Shown here one piece after another: positions 1 through 7,701 of a stretch of DNA of 64,000 nt. Positions within the stretch are counted from its first letter, which is position 1, and each line of letters starts with the position of its first letter. The notes beneath the pieces were generated by a model. That model was given only the letters and a program-made list of their open reading frames with translations. It was not told where the DNA came from and searched no databases. Where the stretch lies: positions 186,001-250,000 of the forward strand of contig URDY01000001.1 of NCBI GenBank assembly GCA_900546665.1. The letters are read 5' to 3'. Made by a program: the position numbers and the translations under genes. This DNA comes from an uncultured Paraprevotella sp. (lineage in GTDB: Bacteria; Bacteroidota; Bacteroidia; Bacteroidales; Bacteroidaceae).

Positions 1-708
1 CAGGATGTCTTCTCTGAAATCCCTATAAAGTTCTTCCTCGGTTATCCCGCAGATATTGGCAAACCGGTCGGACAGGGAAATATCCATCAGATTGTTCAAG
101 TCGCTAAACACGCTGACCTTGCTGAATTTGGTCACACCGGTTAACAGGGCAAACTTGATGTAACTGTCACAGCTCTTCATGACCCCGTAGAAGGCTTTCA
201 GCGTATTGCGATAGTCTGCCAGCAGTTCCTCATTGCCAATGGCCTGAAGCATGGGCTTGTCATACTCATCAATAAGGATAACTACATTGCGGCCGGTCAC
301 CGTACTGATTTTTTCTATGATATAAGAAAAACGCTCTTCAGGCGACCGGTCGTTCTTCTCGTCACCATAAACAGCCTCCCATTTTTCAAGATGCTGGTTC
401 AGTATTTCATCAAGCGAAGAATGATTTTCATATTTTTTAGTATTAAGATCCACATGCAGGACCGGATACTCCGCCCATTCGTCCTCCAACCTTTCCATGG
501 CCAGTCCTCCGAAAAGCTCTTTCTTACCTTGGAAATAAGCTTCCAAGGTAGAAACCAACAAACTTTTCCCGAACCGGCGGGGACGGCTCAGGAAATAATA
601 TTTGCCACTCTCCACCAGCCTGTGGATCAAGGCCGTCTTGTCCACATAGACGTAATTCCCCTTACGGAGTTCCTCAAAACTTTGTATGCCTACCGGGTAT
701 TTTCTCAT
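1..708 (-). CDS. AAA-ATPase-like protein with probable C-terminal nuclease domain, partial
   Basis: Reading leftward from ATG at 706-708, 236 codons run open to the window edge, so the C-terminus is missing. The start MRKYPVGIQSFEELR, the phosphate-binding loop SRPRRFGKSLL and the Walker B-like stretch VVILIDEYDKP are characteristic of the AAA-ATPase-like family that is abundant in Bacteroidales and usually ends in a PD-(D/E)XK nuclease (DUF1703) domain; that second domain would lie outside the window. The cellular role of these multi-copy proteins is not established. A -7 box (TATATTTG on the minus strand, 735-742) lies about 27 bases upstream of the start. The family assignment is firm; function is not. 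Confidence 0.85.
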   Translation of the reverse strand, partial: MRKYPVGIQSFEELRKGNYVYVDKTALIHRLVESGKYYFLSRPRRFGKSLLVSTLEAYFQGKKELFGGLAMERLEDEWAEYPVLHVDLNTKKYENHSSLDEILNQHLEKWEAVYGDEKNDRSPEERFSYIIEKISTVTGRNVVILIDEYDKPMLQAIGNEELLADYRNTLKAFYGVMKSCDSYIKFALLTGVTKFSKVSVFSDLNNLMDISLSDRFANICGITEEELYRDFREDIL

Positions 709-734
709 TTATATAATATAAAAACCAGACAGTA

Positions 735-742
735 CAAATATA
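735..742 (-). promoter_or_regulatory. Bacteroidetes -7 promoter box for the AAA-ATPase gene
   Basis: The minus strand reads TATATTTG, an exact match to TAnnTTTG, about 27 bases ahead of the start codon at 708. The -33 element is not clear. Confidence 0.5.
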
Positions 743-1126
743 CACAAAGCCAGACATATTGACAAATAAAACTGTCATTTTCGGAATAAGCCACTATGAT
801 CTTAGTCTTCTGCTAAATACCCGAGGATTTTATTTAGGCAAGTGAACCCACTTCTTCCATTTTCTCCCCAAACTAAACCTTTTCATAATCCGATTTTTTT
901 ATCTGTCATACAAGAAGACTGCTATTCATTCACCCTCTTGATAGCTCCCCTTACTGTTTCTTGCCAAAACCCCTTCACCTCTTCACTTCCCTTTATTGAT
1001 AAGGGATACGGCGTGACAGAGATCCTTCACCACTCCTTCACCACCCCTTCATTTCTGTATCCGACAGACTTTTTAACTTTTCAACAACCAATTTACATAA
1101 ATCAAAATTCAGGACATTTTTAAAAA
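743..1126. other. Gene-poor stretch with CCTTCACC repeats
   Basis: I see no convincing gene here. An open frame at 842-1123 (+) has low-complexity, non-protein-like composition and no promoter or ribosome site. Three near-tandem copies of CCTTCACC or a close variant occur at about 1023-1051, and the reverse complement GGTGAAGG recurs near 1270. Confidence 0.4.
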
Positions 1127-1210
1127 AGTAAAGCTTACTTTAAAAAAAGTAAACCTTACTTTTCCGAAAGTAAGCCTTACTTTTTCCCAAGTAAGCCAGG
1201 CTTCGAAAGG
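1127..1210. repeat. Iteron-like array of four 21-bp units
   Basis: The pentamer AGTAA starts at 1127, 1148, 1169 and 1190, an exact 21-base period. Each of the first three units carries an imperfect palindrome AGTAARSCTTACTTT; the fourth keeps AGTAAGCC and then diverges. Two helical turns per unit put all the palindromes on one face of the DNA, as expected for cooperative protein binding. There is no gene within 300 bases on either side except the small gene starting at 1578. Confidence 0.8.
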
Positions 1211-1552
1211 GTTAAACTGTTATTTTTATTTACAAATTAAGATTTTAGGAACACAGGATGACATAAGGATGGTGAAGGATGCTTGTTCACCTATAACAAA
1301 TTAACAATCAAACTATTACAATACGAAATGAAGAGGTGAGGCATTTTTATGGGATTGGCCTCCTTGGGAAAGAGCAAAACCACCCCATACCTGATCCGGA
1401 AACCCCGTTCCCTGCCTGCTTTTCTCCTACGAAAAATCACACTCAAGAAAAACATAGGGACCAAAAATACTTGAAAACGACAAAAAAGAACCATAAAAGA
1501 CGACAGATGACCACAAACGACAAAAATAGCCTATCCTCTTCCGGCCATGTCG
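1211..1552. other. Non-coding stretch upstream of the small orphan gene
   Basis: No supported gene. Open frames on both strands here (for example 1336-1575 + and 1427-1870 -) overlap one another and lack protein-like composition. A single GGTGAAGG copy lies near 1270. Confidence 0.35.
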
Positions 1553-1560
1553 TATCTTTG
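1553..1560 (+). promoter_or_regulatory. -7 promoter box (TATCTTTG) ahead of the small orphan gene
   Basis: TATCTTTG is an exact TAnnTTTG match 17 bases before ATG 1578, implying a very short leader. It is the main reason to consider the following frame a genuine gene. Confidence 0.5.
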
Positions 1561-1577
1561 TATAAAAACAGATAAAG

Positions 1578-2138
1578 ATGAAAGAACTCAAACAGGTTAT
1601 CAGACAGGCAGTCAGCCGTTGGATAGAAAGAAGAAAGGCAAAAGGCGATAATGAAACGATGGAAAAAACAGCAGTTTCTACCCCCGAAACAAACGATACG
1701 GCCTGTTGCCCTACATTTACGGTTTCTACGGACAAACAGCTGGAAATCAAACGGACAGAAAAACAATATCTCCAGTACGTCCTTGAACTTTTACGGATAT
1801 TCTTCCTAGAATATACCGTGGCAGACAATACCATTACACAGGAAACTTTCAGAATCCCATGCAAATCCACAGATAAGAATATACTTTCAATAATCCAGCC
1901 AATTTTTCAACAGGGTTATTTTCTCCCTGCTTACATATATCTCACCTTGAAATTCAGGAAATATATAAATACGGTACTTATTATTAAAATAAGGCTCCAG
2001 ACGCTTGATGGCATCCACAGAAAGCACAAACTGTCTGTTGACCCTGAAAAAACGCGAAGGATCCAGTTCGTCTTCCAACTGGCTCAACGTTTTATCAACA
2101 ATCAGATGTTTCCCCTGAAATGTACATGCATAGGTTAG
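1578..2138 (+). CDS. Hypothetical protein; 3' part probably an artefact of fusion to decayed DNA
   Basis: I do not recognise this protein. The first 95 or so residues have protein-like, charged composition (MKELKQVIRQAVSRW... with a Lys/Arg-rich helix) and a promoter box sits just upstream. From about position 1887 onward the same bases encode, on the opposite strand, a recognisable LytTR DNA-binding domain, so the last 80 or so residues are antisense to a former gene and are unlikely to be native sequence. The likeliest reading is a small gene that lost its original 3' end when the neighbouring locus collapsed, so both its function and its true length are unknown. No signal peptide, membrane segment or known motif is visible. 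Confidence 0.4.
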   Translation: MKELKQVIRQAVSRWIERRKAKGDNETMEKTAVSTPETNDTACCPTFTVSTDKQLEIKRTEKQYLQYVLELLRIFFLEYTVADNTITQETFRIPCKSTDKNILSIIQPIFQQGYFLPAYIYLTLKFRKYINTVLIIKIRLQTLDGIHRKHKLSVDPEKTRRIQFVFQLAQRFINNQMFPLKCTCIG

Positions 2139-2150
2139 TTTGTTTTCCGA
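1887..2150 (-). pseudogene. Remnant of a LytTR-family response regulator (DNA-binding domain)
   Basis: The minus strand encodes a LytTR domain end: FFSENKLTYACTFQGK, then LSQLEDELDPSRFFRVNRQF, then the closing ISREK-like segment and NWLDY before a TGA at 1887-1889. These are hallmarks of the C-terminal DNA-binding domain of LytR/AlgR-type response regulators, which in Bacteroidetes often pair with a membrane histidine kinase. The receiver domain is absent; upstream the sequence switches directly, in a different frame, to a piece of an RND pump. Roughly 85 residues remain, without a start codon of its own. Confidence 0.8.
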
Positions 2151-2460
2151 GAAGAAATTCTGGCCGGTTTGACATAAGTTTCGGAAATATCTGCAATTTC
2201 TCCCAACCGGAAGAATACACCATCCCGGGAAACAACAGTCAGATTCCTGATTTCATCCAGACTGGTAAAACTGCCGGCTGCTTCTATTCTCAAACGGTTC
2301 CGGTCGGTTTCTATAGCACCAGCATCTACAATATTGTTTTGTCGGGCAAATGCCTGAGCTATGTCTGCTATGGACAACTTACTTTGAGACAACCGGGAAG
2401 GATCTATTTTCACCTCTATAGCCCTGCCTTGCAAACCGAACAGATCCACCTTTGGCACGT
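2150..2460 (-). pseudogene. Remnant of an RND (AcrB/HAE1-type) efflux pump
   Basis: The minus strand reads PKVDLFGLQGRAIEVKIDPS, SKLSIADIAQAFARQNNIV, and a stretch ending in FFRLGEIADISETYVKP. This matches part of the porter domain of AcrB/MexB-type inner-membrane proton-driven exporters, about 100 of the usual 1,000 or more residues. It has no start of its own. On its upstream side it abuts a membrane-fusion-protein fragment at a repeated GTGCCAAAG, and on its downstream side a LytTR fragment, each in another frame. Confidence 0.8.
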
Positions 2461-2780
2461 TCATAAACAGCTTTGGCACGCTCACATCTGATCCGAAAAT
2501 CACGCTCGTCAATAGCCGCAATCAATTCGCCTTTTCTGAAAAACTGACCATTCTGAGCATTAAAATATAAAACCGGACCACTCACTCTAAAAGAAAGGTC
2601 TGTCGACCGATAAGGCTTGGAAATGAAATTATAACTCCTTTTCATCTCATCCGCATAATCCTGAACGATACCGGGCTGTACAACAACCTCTTCTTTTTGC
2701 GGGTCATTCTGTTTTCTGTTACATGAAACTGAAATTAAAGAAAAAATCAAAACAAACAATACTATACCTGTTTTCTTCAT
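2455..2780 (-). pseudogene. Remnant of an RND efflux membrane-fusion protein (lipoprotein N-terminus)
   Basis: From ATG at 2778-2780 the frame encodes MKKTGIVLFVLIFSLISVSC, a lipoprotein signal with its cysteine at residue 20. It continues through the biotinyl-lipoyl-like half motif (FFRKGELIAAIDERDFRIR) into the start of the alpha-helical hairpin (ERAKAVYERAK), typical of AcrA/MexA periplasmic adaptors. After about 108 residues it runs out of frame into RND-pump sequence. The natural protein would be about 350-400 residues. The intact promoter end and lost remainder suggest an internal deletion from the adaptor gene into the pump gene. Confidence 0.8.
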
Positions 2781-2966
2781 ACCGTCTCTTTTATTTGAAT
2801 CACGAAACAAAATTATATTGCACGGAATGGCAATAAAAGTAGAAAATGACTGAAACCTGCAATAAACAGGATGAAACGTCATTCACGACAGCCCAACCGT
2901 CATCATTCTTCCGTAATCATGCAGACACACGTCCGTCGTGTATTTGCCTATTTAAGCAGAATATTA

Positions 2967-2974
2967 TATCTTTG
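2967..2974 (+). promoter_or_regulatory. -7 promoter box (TATCTTTG) for dusB
   Basis: Exact TAnnTTTG only 5 bases before ATG 2980. Transcription would begin at or next to the start codon, giving a leaderless or nearly leaderless message. Confidence 0.5.
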
Positions 2975-2979
2975 TCAGT

Positions 2980-4026
2980 ATGATGAAAATAGGAAATATT
3001 ACTTTTGACCGTTATCCGGTTTTTCTGGCTCCAATGGAAGATGTAACGGACATAGGATTCCGCCTTCTGTGTAAAAAAATGGGAGCCTCAATGGTATACT
3101 CGGAATTTGTAGCGGCAGATGCACTTATACGGTTGGTCAACCGCAGCCTGCAGAAACTTCAGGTGTGTGACGACGAACGGCCGGTAGTCATCCAGATTTA
3201 TGGCAAAGAAGTAGAACCGATGGTTGAAGCGGCCAAAATTGTCGTAGAACAAGGACACCCCGATGTATTAGACCTGAATTTCGGCTGCCCGGTAAAACGC
3301 GTTGCCGGAAAAGGTGCGGGAGCCGGTATGTTACAGAATCCGGAAAAAATGCTGGAAATTACCCGGGCTGTTGTCAATGCAGTGAATATACCCGTTACTG
3401 TCAAGACACGTCTGGGTTGGGATGACAATCATAAAATCATTGTCGATCTGGCCGAACGACTGCAAGATTGCGGCATACAGGCTCTGACCATACACGGACG
3501 CACACGAGCACAAATGTATACGGGAGAAGCTGACTGGACACTCATAGGAGAAGTCAAGAACAACCCGAGGATGCATATTCCCATCATAGGTAATGGCGAT
3601 ATCACGACTCCCGAACGTGCGAAGGAATGTTTCGACCGTTATGGAGTGGATGCCATTATGGTAGGACGCGCTACATTCGGACGCCCATGGATATTCAAGG
3701 AAATCAGAGATTATCTGAATCCGTCGCAGACACAAACCGTGATGGACCCGGTAATAGAAAGTCCCTACCCCGTAATGAGCAATGATTGGAAAATAGATGT
3801 CCTGCGCGAACAGGTCCTGCAAAGTGTACGGCGTATTGACGAATACCGCGGCATATTGCACAGCAGACGTCATCTGGCCGCCTCTCCCGTGTTCAAAGGC
3901 ATTCCTAACTTCAGAGATACCCGCATTGCCATGCTGCGGGCAGAGACTCTTGACGAATTGTTCTCTATACTGGAACGGGCCAGGGAAATGGTAAGAGCAA
4001 ATGAAAAAGAAGAAACTGTCTGTTAA
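2980..4026 (+). CDS. dusB: tRNA-dihydrouridine synthase DusB
   Basis: A flavin-dependent enzyme that reduces uridine to dihydrouridine in the D-loop of tRNAs. The 348-residue length fits. It opens with PVFLAPMEDVTDIGFR (FMN-barrel start), has the family signature DLNFGCPVKRVAGKGAG with the catalytic cysteine at residue 103, and HGRTRAQMYTGEADW, whose histidine contacts FMN phosphate and substrate. IGNGDITTPE and VGRATFGRPWIF close the barrel, and a C-terminal helical tRNA-binding domain follows. Two adjacent ATGs (2980 and 2983) are possible starts. The gene stands alone, with a promoter box almost touching the start and a strong terminator after the stop. Confidence 0.96.
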   Translation: MMKIGNITFDRYPVFLAPMEDVTDIGFRLLCKKMGASMVYSEFVAADALIRLVNRSLQKLQVCDDERPVVIQIYGKEVEPMVEAAKIVVEQGHPDVLDLNFGCPVKRVAGKGAGAGMLQNPEKMLEITRAVVNAVNIPVTVKTRLGWDDNHKIIVDLAERLQDCGIQALTIHGRTRAQMYTGEADWTLIGEVKNNPRMHIPIIGNGDITTPERAKECFDRYGVDAIMVGRATFGRPWIFKEIRDYLNPSQTQTVMDPVIESPYPVMSNDWKIDVLREQVLQSVRRIDEYRGILHSRRHLAASPVFKGIPNFRDTRIAMLRAETLDELFSILERAREMVRANEKEETVC

Positions 4027-4077
4027 TTATTGCGGGGTTTTCATCACTGATGATGAAAACCCCGCAATAATTTTTTA
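4026..4077. terminator. Bidirectional intrinsic terminator between dusB and the radical SAM gene
   Basis: A 21-bp perfect inverted repeat (ATTATTGCGGGGTTTTCATCA, written in two arms around CTGA at 4047-4050) is followed by TTTTTT at 4071-4076 on the plus strand, with A-rich sequence on the other side. It serves the two convergent genes. Confidence 0.9.
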
Positions 4078-4088
4078 AAGACATCACC

Positions 4089-4865
4089 TTAATAAGATGC
4101 CGTTGCTTCTATACCTTCTTTTTTCAAAAGATCCACGATATGATCAAGTTCTTCATGAGATGCTTTCTTCAAATCATGATCAGGTGTTTCACGGTCAATA
4201 GTATAGATCATAACCTTTTCGGGCGCAATGTCCTTCACGGCTTTCAGCCAAGGCTGTACAAAACCGTCTGACAGATTGCTGACATCACGTCCATTCATTG
4301 TACCTTTCATAAACATGGTCTGAATAATGACCTTCCCTTCAAAAGCTTTCAGTTTGTCGATAATGGCCTCCACATTGTAATGACCGTTAGGACGATCCAC
4401 TTCCTGAATATAATCGGGATTGACCGTATCCAGTTTCAGAATATTGTTATCCACCTTTTTCAAAGCTTCAAAAACCCTGGGCTTGAGTATCTGCGTGGCA
4501 TTACTGAGCACACTGATCTTAGCCTCAGGAAAATAACGGTCGCGTAACATCCGGACATCATCAATGATTTCCGGAAATTCAGGATGCATGGTCGGTTCAC
4601 CATTACCGGCAAAAGTCAGCACATCGGGTTTTGGCCCGTTGGCTTTCATGTCTTTCAGACGACTTTCCAACGCTTCGAAAACTTCATGCCTGGACGGTAA
4701 AGTCTTGGTGGGACGACGATCCTTATTAAACCCGCATTCGCAGTAAATGCAATCAAACGAACAAACCTTACCATCCTCCGGCAACAGATTGATACCTAAT
4801 GACACTCCTAGCCTCCGACTATGAACAGGTCCGAAGATAGGAGAAGGATAAATGACAGTTGACAT
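4089..4865 (-). CDS. Radical SAM protein, COG0731 type
   Basis: The start is MSTVIYPSPIFGPVHSRRLG at 4865, preceded by a good AAAGGAG ribosome site; a longer open frame reaching back to 4988 has non-protein-like sequence and overlaps the next gene. The 4Fe-4S cluster motif CSFDCIYC (C35, C39, C42) is followed by a SAM-binding FAGNGEPTMHPEF. The sequence resembles the family annotated as wyosine-type radical SAM proteins (COG0731), whose true substrate in bacteria is unknown; the eukaryotic/archaeal wyosine pathway is not expected here. About 258 residues, a compact single-domain form. The stop is about 12 bases from the shared terminator, convergent with dusB. Confidence 0.88.
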   Translation of the reverse strand: MSTVIYPSPIFGPVHSRRLGVSLGINLLPEDGKVCSFDCIYCECGFNKDRRPTKTLPSRHEVFEALESRLKDMKANGPKPDVLTFAGNGEPTMHPEFPEIIDDVRMLRDRYFPEAKISVLSNATQILKPRVFEALKKVDNNILKLDTVNPDYIQEVDRPNGHYNVEAIIDKLKAFEGKVIIQTMFMKGTMNGRDVSNLSDGFVQPWLKAVKDIAPEKVMIYTIDRETPDHDLKKASHEELDHIVDLLKKEGIEATASY

Positions 4866-4920
4866 AAGCGTAACTCCTTTATTAATGTTGATTTCTATCC
4901 ACAAAGTTAATGATTCTTCC

Positions 4921-6981
4921 TTAAAATCTGAACCGTAACTGAAAAGAAAGATCATTCTGCCAAGGCCGGTCAATACGTTGCGGGCCACTGCTTATTTCAT
5001 CGCGGTCAGTATAAGCCGTCAGACCATACTTGCACATAACCATCCAACGGGAAGTGATATCCCATCTGTAATTCAACGAACCACGATATCCACGCCCGTA
5101 AAAGTTCAAAAAAGAAAAACTGTACAGCAACCCTGATTCATAAAATGACATGGCGGCTTTATAATCCTGACTGTTGAAATAGGCAGCCGAACAAGACAGA
5201 CGCCACTTTCCCGACCGGTGATGCCAGTTGGAAGTCAATCCTATCAAATGTCCGCTGACAATGCGTCCATAGCGGTCGCGTACCCTGGTATAACGTCCCA
5301 TCATACGGAAAAGCCAAGCCTCATCAGGCTGATATTGCAGTTGCGCCTTCAGCTTATGATACCAATAAGGCTCGTCATACCTTGTCTTTTTCTTTATCTG
5401 ATAACGTCCGGTCAGATTCCAGTTTGAATGACAAAGCCAGTCTGCCTGCAACAAACCTTCCACACCATCGGAAGAGGATGAAATACCGAATTTAGGCCAG
5501 GGAAAATAAAAATAGTCAGCATAAACCGACAGTTTAAGCACATTCCAAGGCATACACTCCGCACCGATATAAAACCCGCTTTCATTGGCAATTCTTCCGC
5601 CTTCCTCAAACGAAGTGGCTACCAATCCTACATACCGGTAAGAATACCAACGCTGCAGACCGACAAACTGACATTTGGCATTAAGCCGGTAAGACACCCT
5701 GTTCAGAGTAGCCCAGCCACCATAAGTCTGGCTATAAGCCGTCTCTCCGGCAAAAAGAAAACGGGCATAACTCACCTGATAATGCAAACTGGTATTAAAG
5801 AAATTCATTCCCCGTGGATAGTATTGACGATAAAGTGCCTGCCCTGTTGAAAAGTGTCTGTTATAATGTTGATAAACTCCTACAACGCCTAATTTAAGAT
5901 ATTTGTTTTCCCAACTGATCTCACCTCCTGCCGTCTGGACAACGGTATTATGTTTCTTCGAGCATTCCAACTGTGTCCTGTGTAATCCGTCTGTTTTCAG
6001 AGAAGAAATGGTACCGTCATCATTAAGCGTAGCATCTTGAGGACAATAAGAATAAAATGCAGACAGGCTGACCGGCCCAAACTGAAAAGCTGCCGCAGCC
6101 CCTCTGAAAAAACCCGATTCTGATACAGACGAAAACTTGCGGATCTGCCTGCTACGGTTCATACTGTTCAGTAAGGCAATCTTCCCTAATGAGAAATCCG
6201 TATTGACCACCAGGCCCTGACCAAAACCAATACGATAATCTCCTAATGCCAGTGTTTTGAGTTTTCCCACACTTTTCAACAACAGATGAAAAGAAAAGGC
6301 ATCATAACTCCAGTTTCCATAACTGCCAAACGGTTCACCGGCATCCTTTTCCATGGTCAGCCCCCAATACAAGCGGTCTCGATACTGATAACGGTAACGC
6401 AATGTATGGTGAAGCGAATTACCCAAATAGACTTTATTGGGGTTTTTCAACAACTCTTCATAAGTATATGATTTATATCCATCTCTCTGATAAAGAGGAA
6501 TATCCAGACTGGTTATCAACTCATTTCGACCGTGTTTCAACAGATTTTTCAACGTTATTCTCTCTTTTTTCCTTTCAGGTACCTCCACATAAACAAATAA
6601 AGGCAAATATAAACGGTCTTCATAAGAAACTGCTTCAATAAGCAACAGTTCACCCAATGACTGCATAGGCCCATAACGGTCAATATAAGCCAGAATTTCT
6701 TCAATAGTCTGATCGCTAAGAAAAGGCAACTGTTCCAACTCTTCCTTTGTGGCTGTGTTCAGATTGAAAGGATGCTCGTGCAAATCACTGAGATCTTCAA
6801 GCACCATTTCCCAATCATTATTTTCCAATTCATCATCAGTAGATATTTTTTCTACAAAACTTTCCCATGTTATCTGTTGTGCACAAAGGTTTTCAACAAT
6901 AAAACATTGTAGTATACAGAATGTTAACATAATCATCAACAATCGTTGTTGAAAACCATATATGGAAAATAAATATGTCAT
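4921..6981 (-). CDS. Helix-hairpin-helix protein with outer-membrane beta-barrel
   Basis: I choose ATG 6981 (MTYLFSIYGF...) because a -7 promoter box at 6986-6993 overlaps the longer frame that begins at 6996. A signal peptide ending near LCAQ is followed by a ComEA-type helix-hairpin-helix segment, NLNTATKEELEQLPFL (about residues 73-115). The remaining 550 residues alternate aromatic and polar residues and end in QLRFRF, typical of an outer-membrane beta-barrel. Proteins of this build occur across Bacteroidetes and are annotated only as helix-hairpin-helix domain proteins. A role in DNA handling at the envelope is speculation from the ComEA-like part. Confidence 0.8.
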   Translation of the reverse strand: MTYLFSIYGFQQRLLMIMLTFCILQCFIVENLCAQQITWESFVEKISTDDELENNDWEMVLEDLSDLHEHPFNLNTATKEELEQLPFLSDQTIEEILAYIDRYGPMQSLGELLLIEAVSYEDRLYLPLFVYVEVPERKKERITLKNLLKHGRNELITSLDIPLYQRDGYKSYTYEELLKNPNKVYLGNSLHHTLRYRYQYRDRLYWGLTMEKDAGEPFGSYGNWSYDAFSFHLLLKSVGKLKTLALGDYRIGFGQGLVVNTDFSLGKIALLNSMNRSRQIRKFSSVSESGFFRGAAAAFQFGPVSLSAFYSYCPQDATLNDDGTISSLKTDGLHRTQLECSKKHNTVVQTAGGEISWENKYLKLGVVGVYQHYNRHFSTGQALYRQYYPRGMNFFNTSLHYQVSYARFLFAGETAYSQTYGGWATLNRVSYRLNAKCQFVGLQRWYSYRYVGLVATSFEEGGRIANESGFYIGAECMPWNVLKLSVYADYFYFPWPKFGISSSSDGVEGLLQADWLCHSNWNLTGRYQIKKKTRYDEPYWYHKLKAQLQYQPDEAWLFRMMGRYTRVRDRYGRIVSGHLIGLTSNWHHRSGKWRLSCSAAYFNSQDYKAAMSFYESGLLYSFSFLNFYGRGYRGSLNYRWDITSRWMVMCKYGLTAYTDRDEISSGPQRIDRPWQNDLSFQLRFRF

Positions 6982-6985
6982 GTTA

Positions 6986-6993
6986 CAAATATA
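6986..6993 (-). promoter_or_regulatory. -7 promoter box (TATATTTG) for the HHH/beta-barrel gene
   Basis: Exact TAnnTTTG on the minus strand, ending 5 bases before ATG 6981, so the message would be essentially leaderless. It is divergent from the box at 7061-7068. Confidence 0.5.
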
Positions 6994-7060
6994 CATAACT
7001 ATTTTTTTAAAAACAAAATTTATAATTTGTAAAAACGTGACATCGTAATCATATAATTTA

Positions 7061-7068
7061 TAATTTTG
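7061..7068 (+). promoter_or_regulatory. -7 promoter box (TAATTTTG) for the DUF4294 gene
   Basis: Exact TAnnTTTG 9 bases before ATG 7078; again a very short or absent leader. Confidence 0.5.
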
Positions 7069-7077
7069 CAGTGAATT

Positions 7078-7701
7078 ATGTGTACGCGAAGATTATTCAG
7101 TCTGGCTTTTTTCTTGGTTTTTCTCTTTTCTGCAAAAGCACAAGATATTCCTACAACAGGCACATGGCCTGCTGTAAAGGTCATTTTTTACAAAAAAGCC
7201 CAAAAGGAATTCTATAAAGGAGACTCCATCACCGTTATCATTCTGCCGGAAGTACCGGTTTATCCTCCATTAAAATTTAAAAGCAAAAGAGAATATATAC
7301 GATATAACAGACTGGTATACAACGTAAAACGCACACTACCCATAGCCAAAATGGTGAAAGAAACCATTTCAGAAACTTATGAATACTTGGAAACCCTGCC
7401 TACCAAAAAGGAAAAAGATGCTCATATCCGGGCTGTTGAAAAAGGCATTAAAAAGCAATATACACCGGAAATGAAAAAGCTGACTTATTCACAAGGCAAG
7501 TTGCTTATCAAACTTATCGACAGGGAATGCAACCAGAATTCATACGAGATAGTAAAAGCCTTTTTCGGTCCGTTTAAAGCCGGTTTCTATCAGACTTTTG
7601 CAGCCGTATTCGGCGCCAGCCTGAAAAAAGACTATGATGCGGAAGCTGACGACCGACTGACTGAACGTGTAGTCCGACTGGTAGAAATAGGCGCCTTATA
7701 A
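7078..7701 (+). CDS. DUF4294 family secreted protein
   Basis: A 207-residue protein with a signal peptide (MCTRRLFSLAFFLVFLFSAKAQ, cleavage likely after KAQ). The body contains FKSKREYIRYNRLVYNVKRT, followed by a Lys-rich helical segment and FFGPFKAGFYQTFAAVFGAS, features of the DUF4294 family found in Bacteroidetes. Its function is unknown; export to the periplasm is inferred from the signal. It is transcribed divergently from the HHH/beta-barrel gene over an 80-base shared promoter region. Its stop codon sits directly beside the stop of the convergent methyltransferase gene, with no room for a terminator. Confidence 0.85.
   Translation: MCTRRLFSLAFFLVFLFSAKAQDIPTTGTWPAVKVIFYKKAQKEFYKGDSITVIILPEVPVYPPLKFKSKREYIRYNRLVYNVKRTLPIAKMVKETISETYEYLETLPTKKEKDAHIRAVEKGIKKQYTPEMKKLTYSQGKLLIKLIDRECNQNSYEIVKAFFGPFKAGFYQTFAAVFGASLKKDYDAEADDRLTERVVRLVEIGAL

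Noticed and set aside
842..1123. Open frame of 93 codons on the plus strand
   Set aside because: Proline/phenylalanine-rich, repeat-derived sequence (CCTTCACC copies) with no promoter box, ribosome site or recognisable motif.
1291..1870. Several overlapping open frames on both strands upstream of and across the orphan gene
   Set aside because: They overlap one another, are hydrophobic shadows of A-rich DNA, and the orphan plus-strand frame with a promoter is a better explanation.
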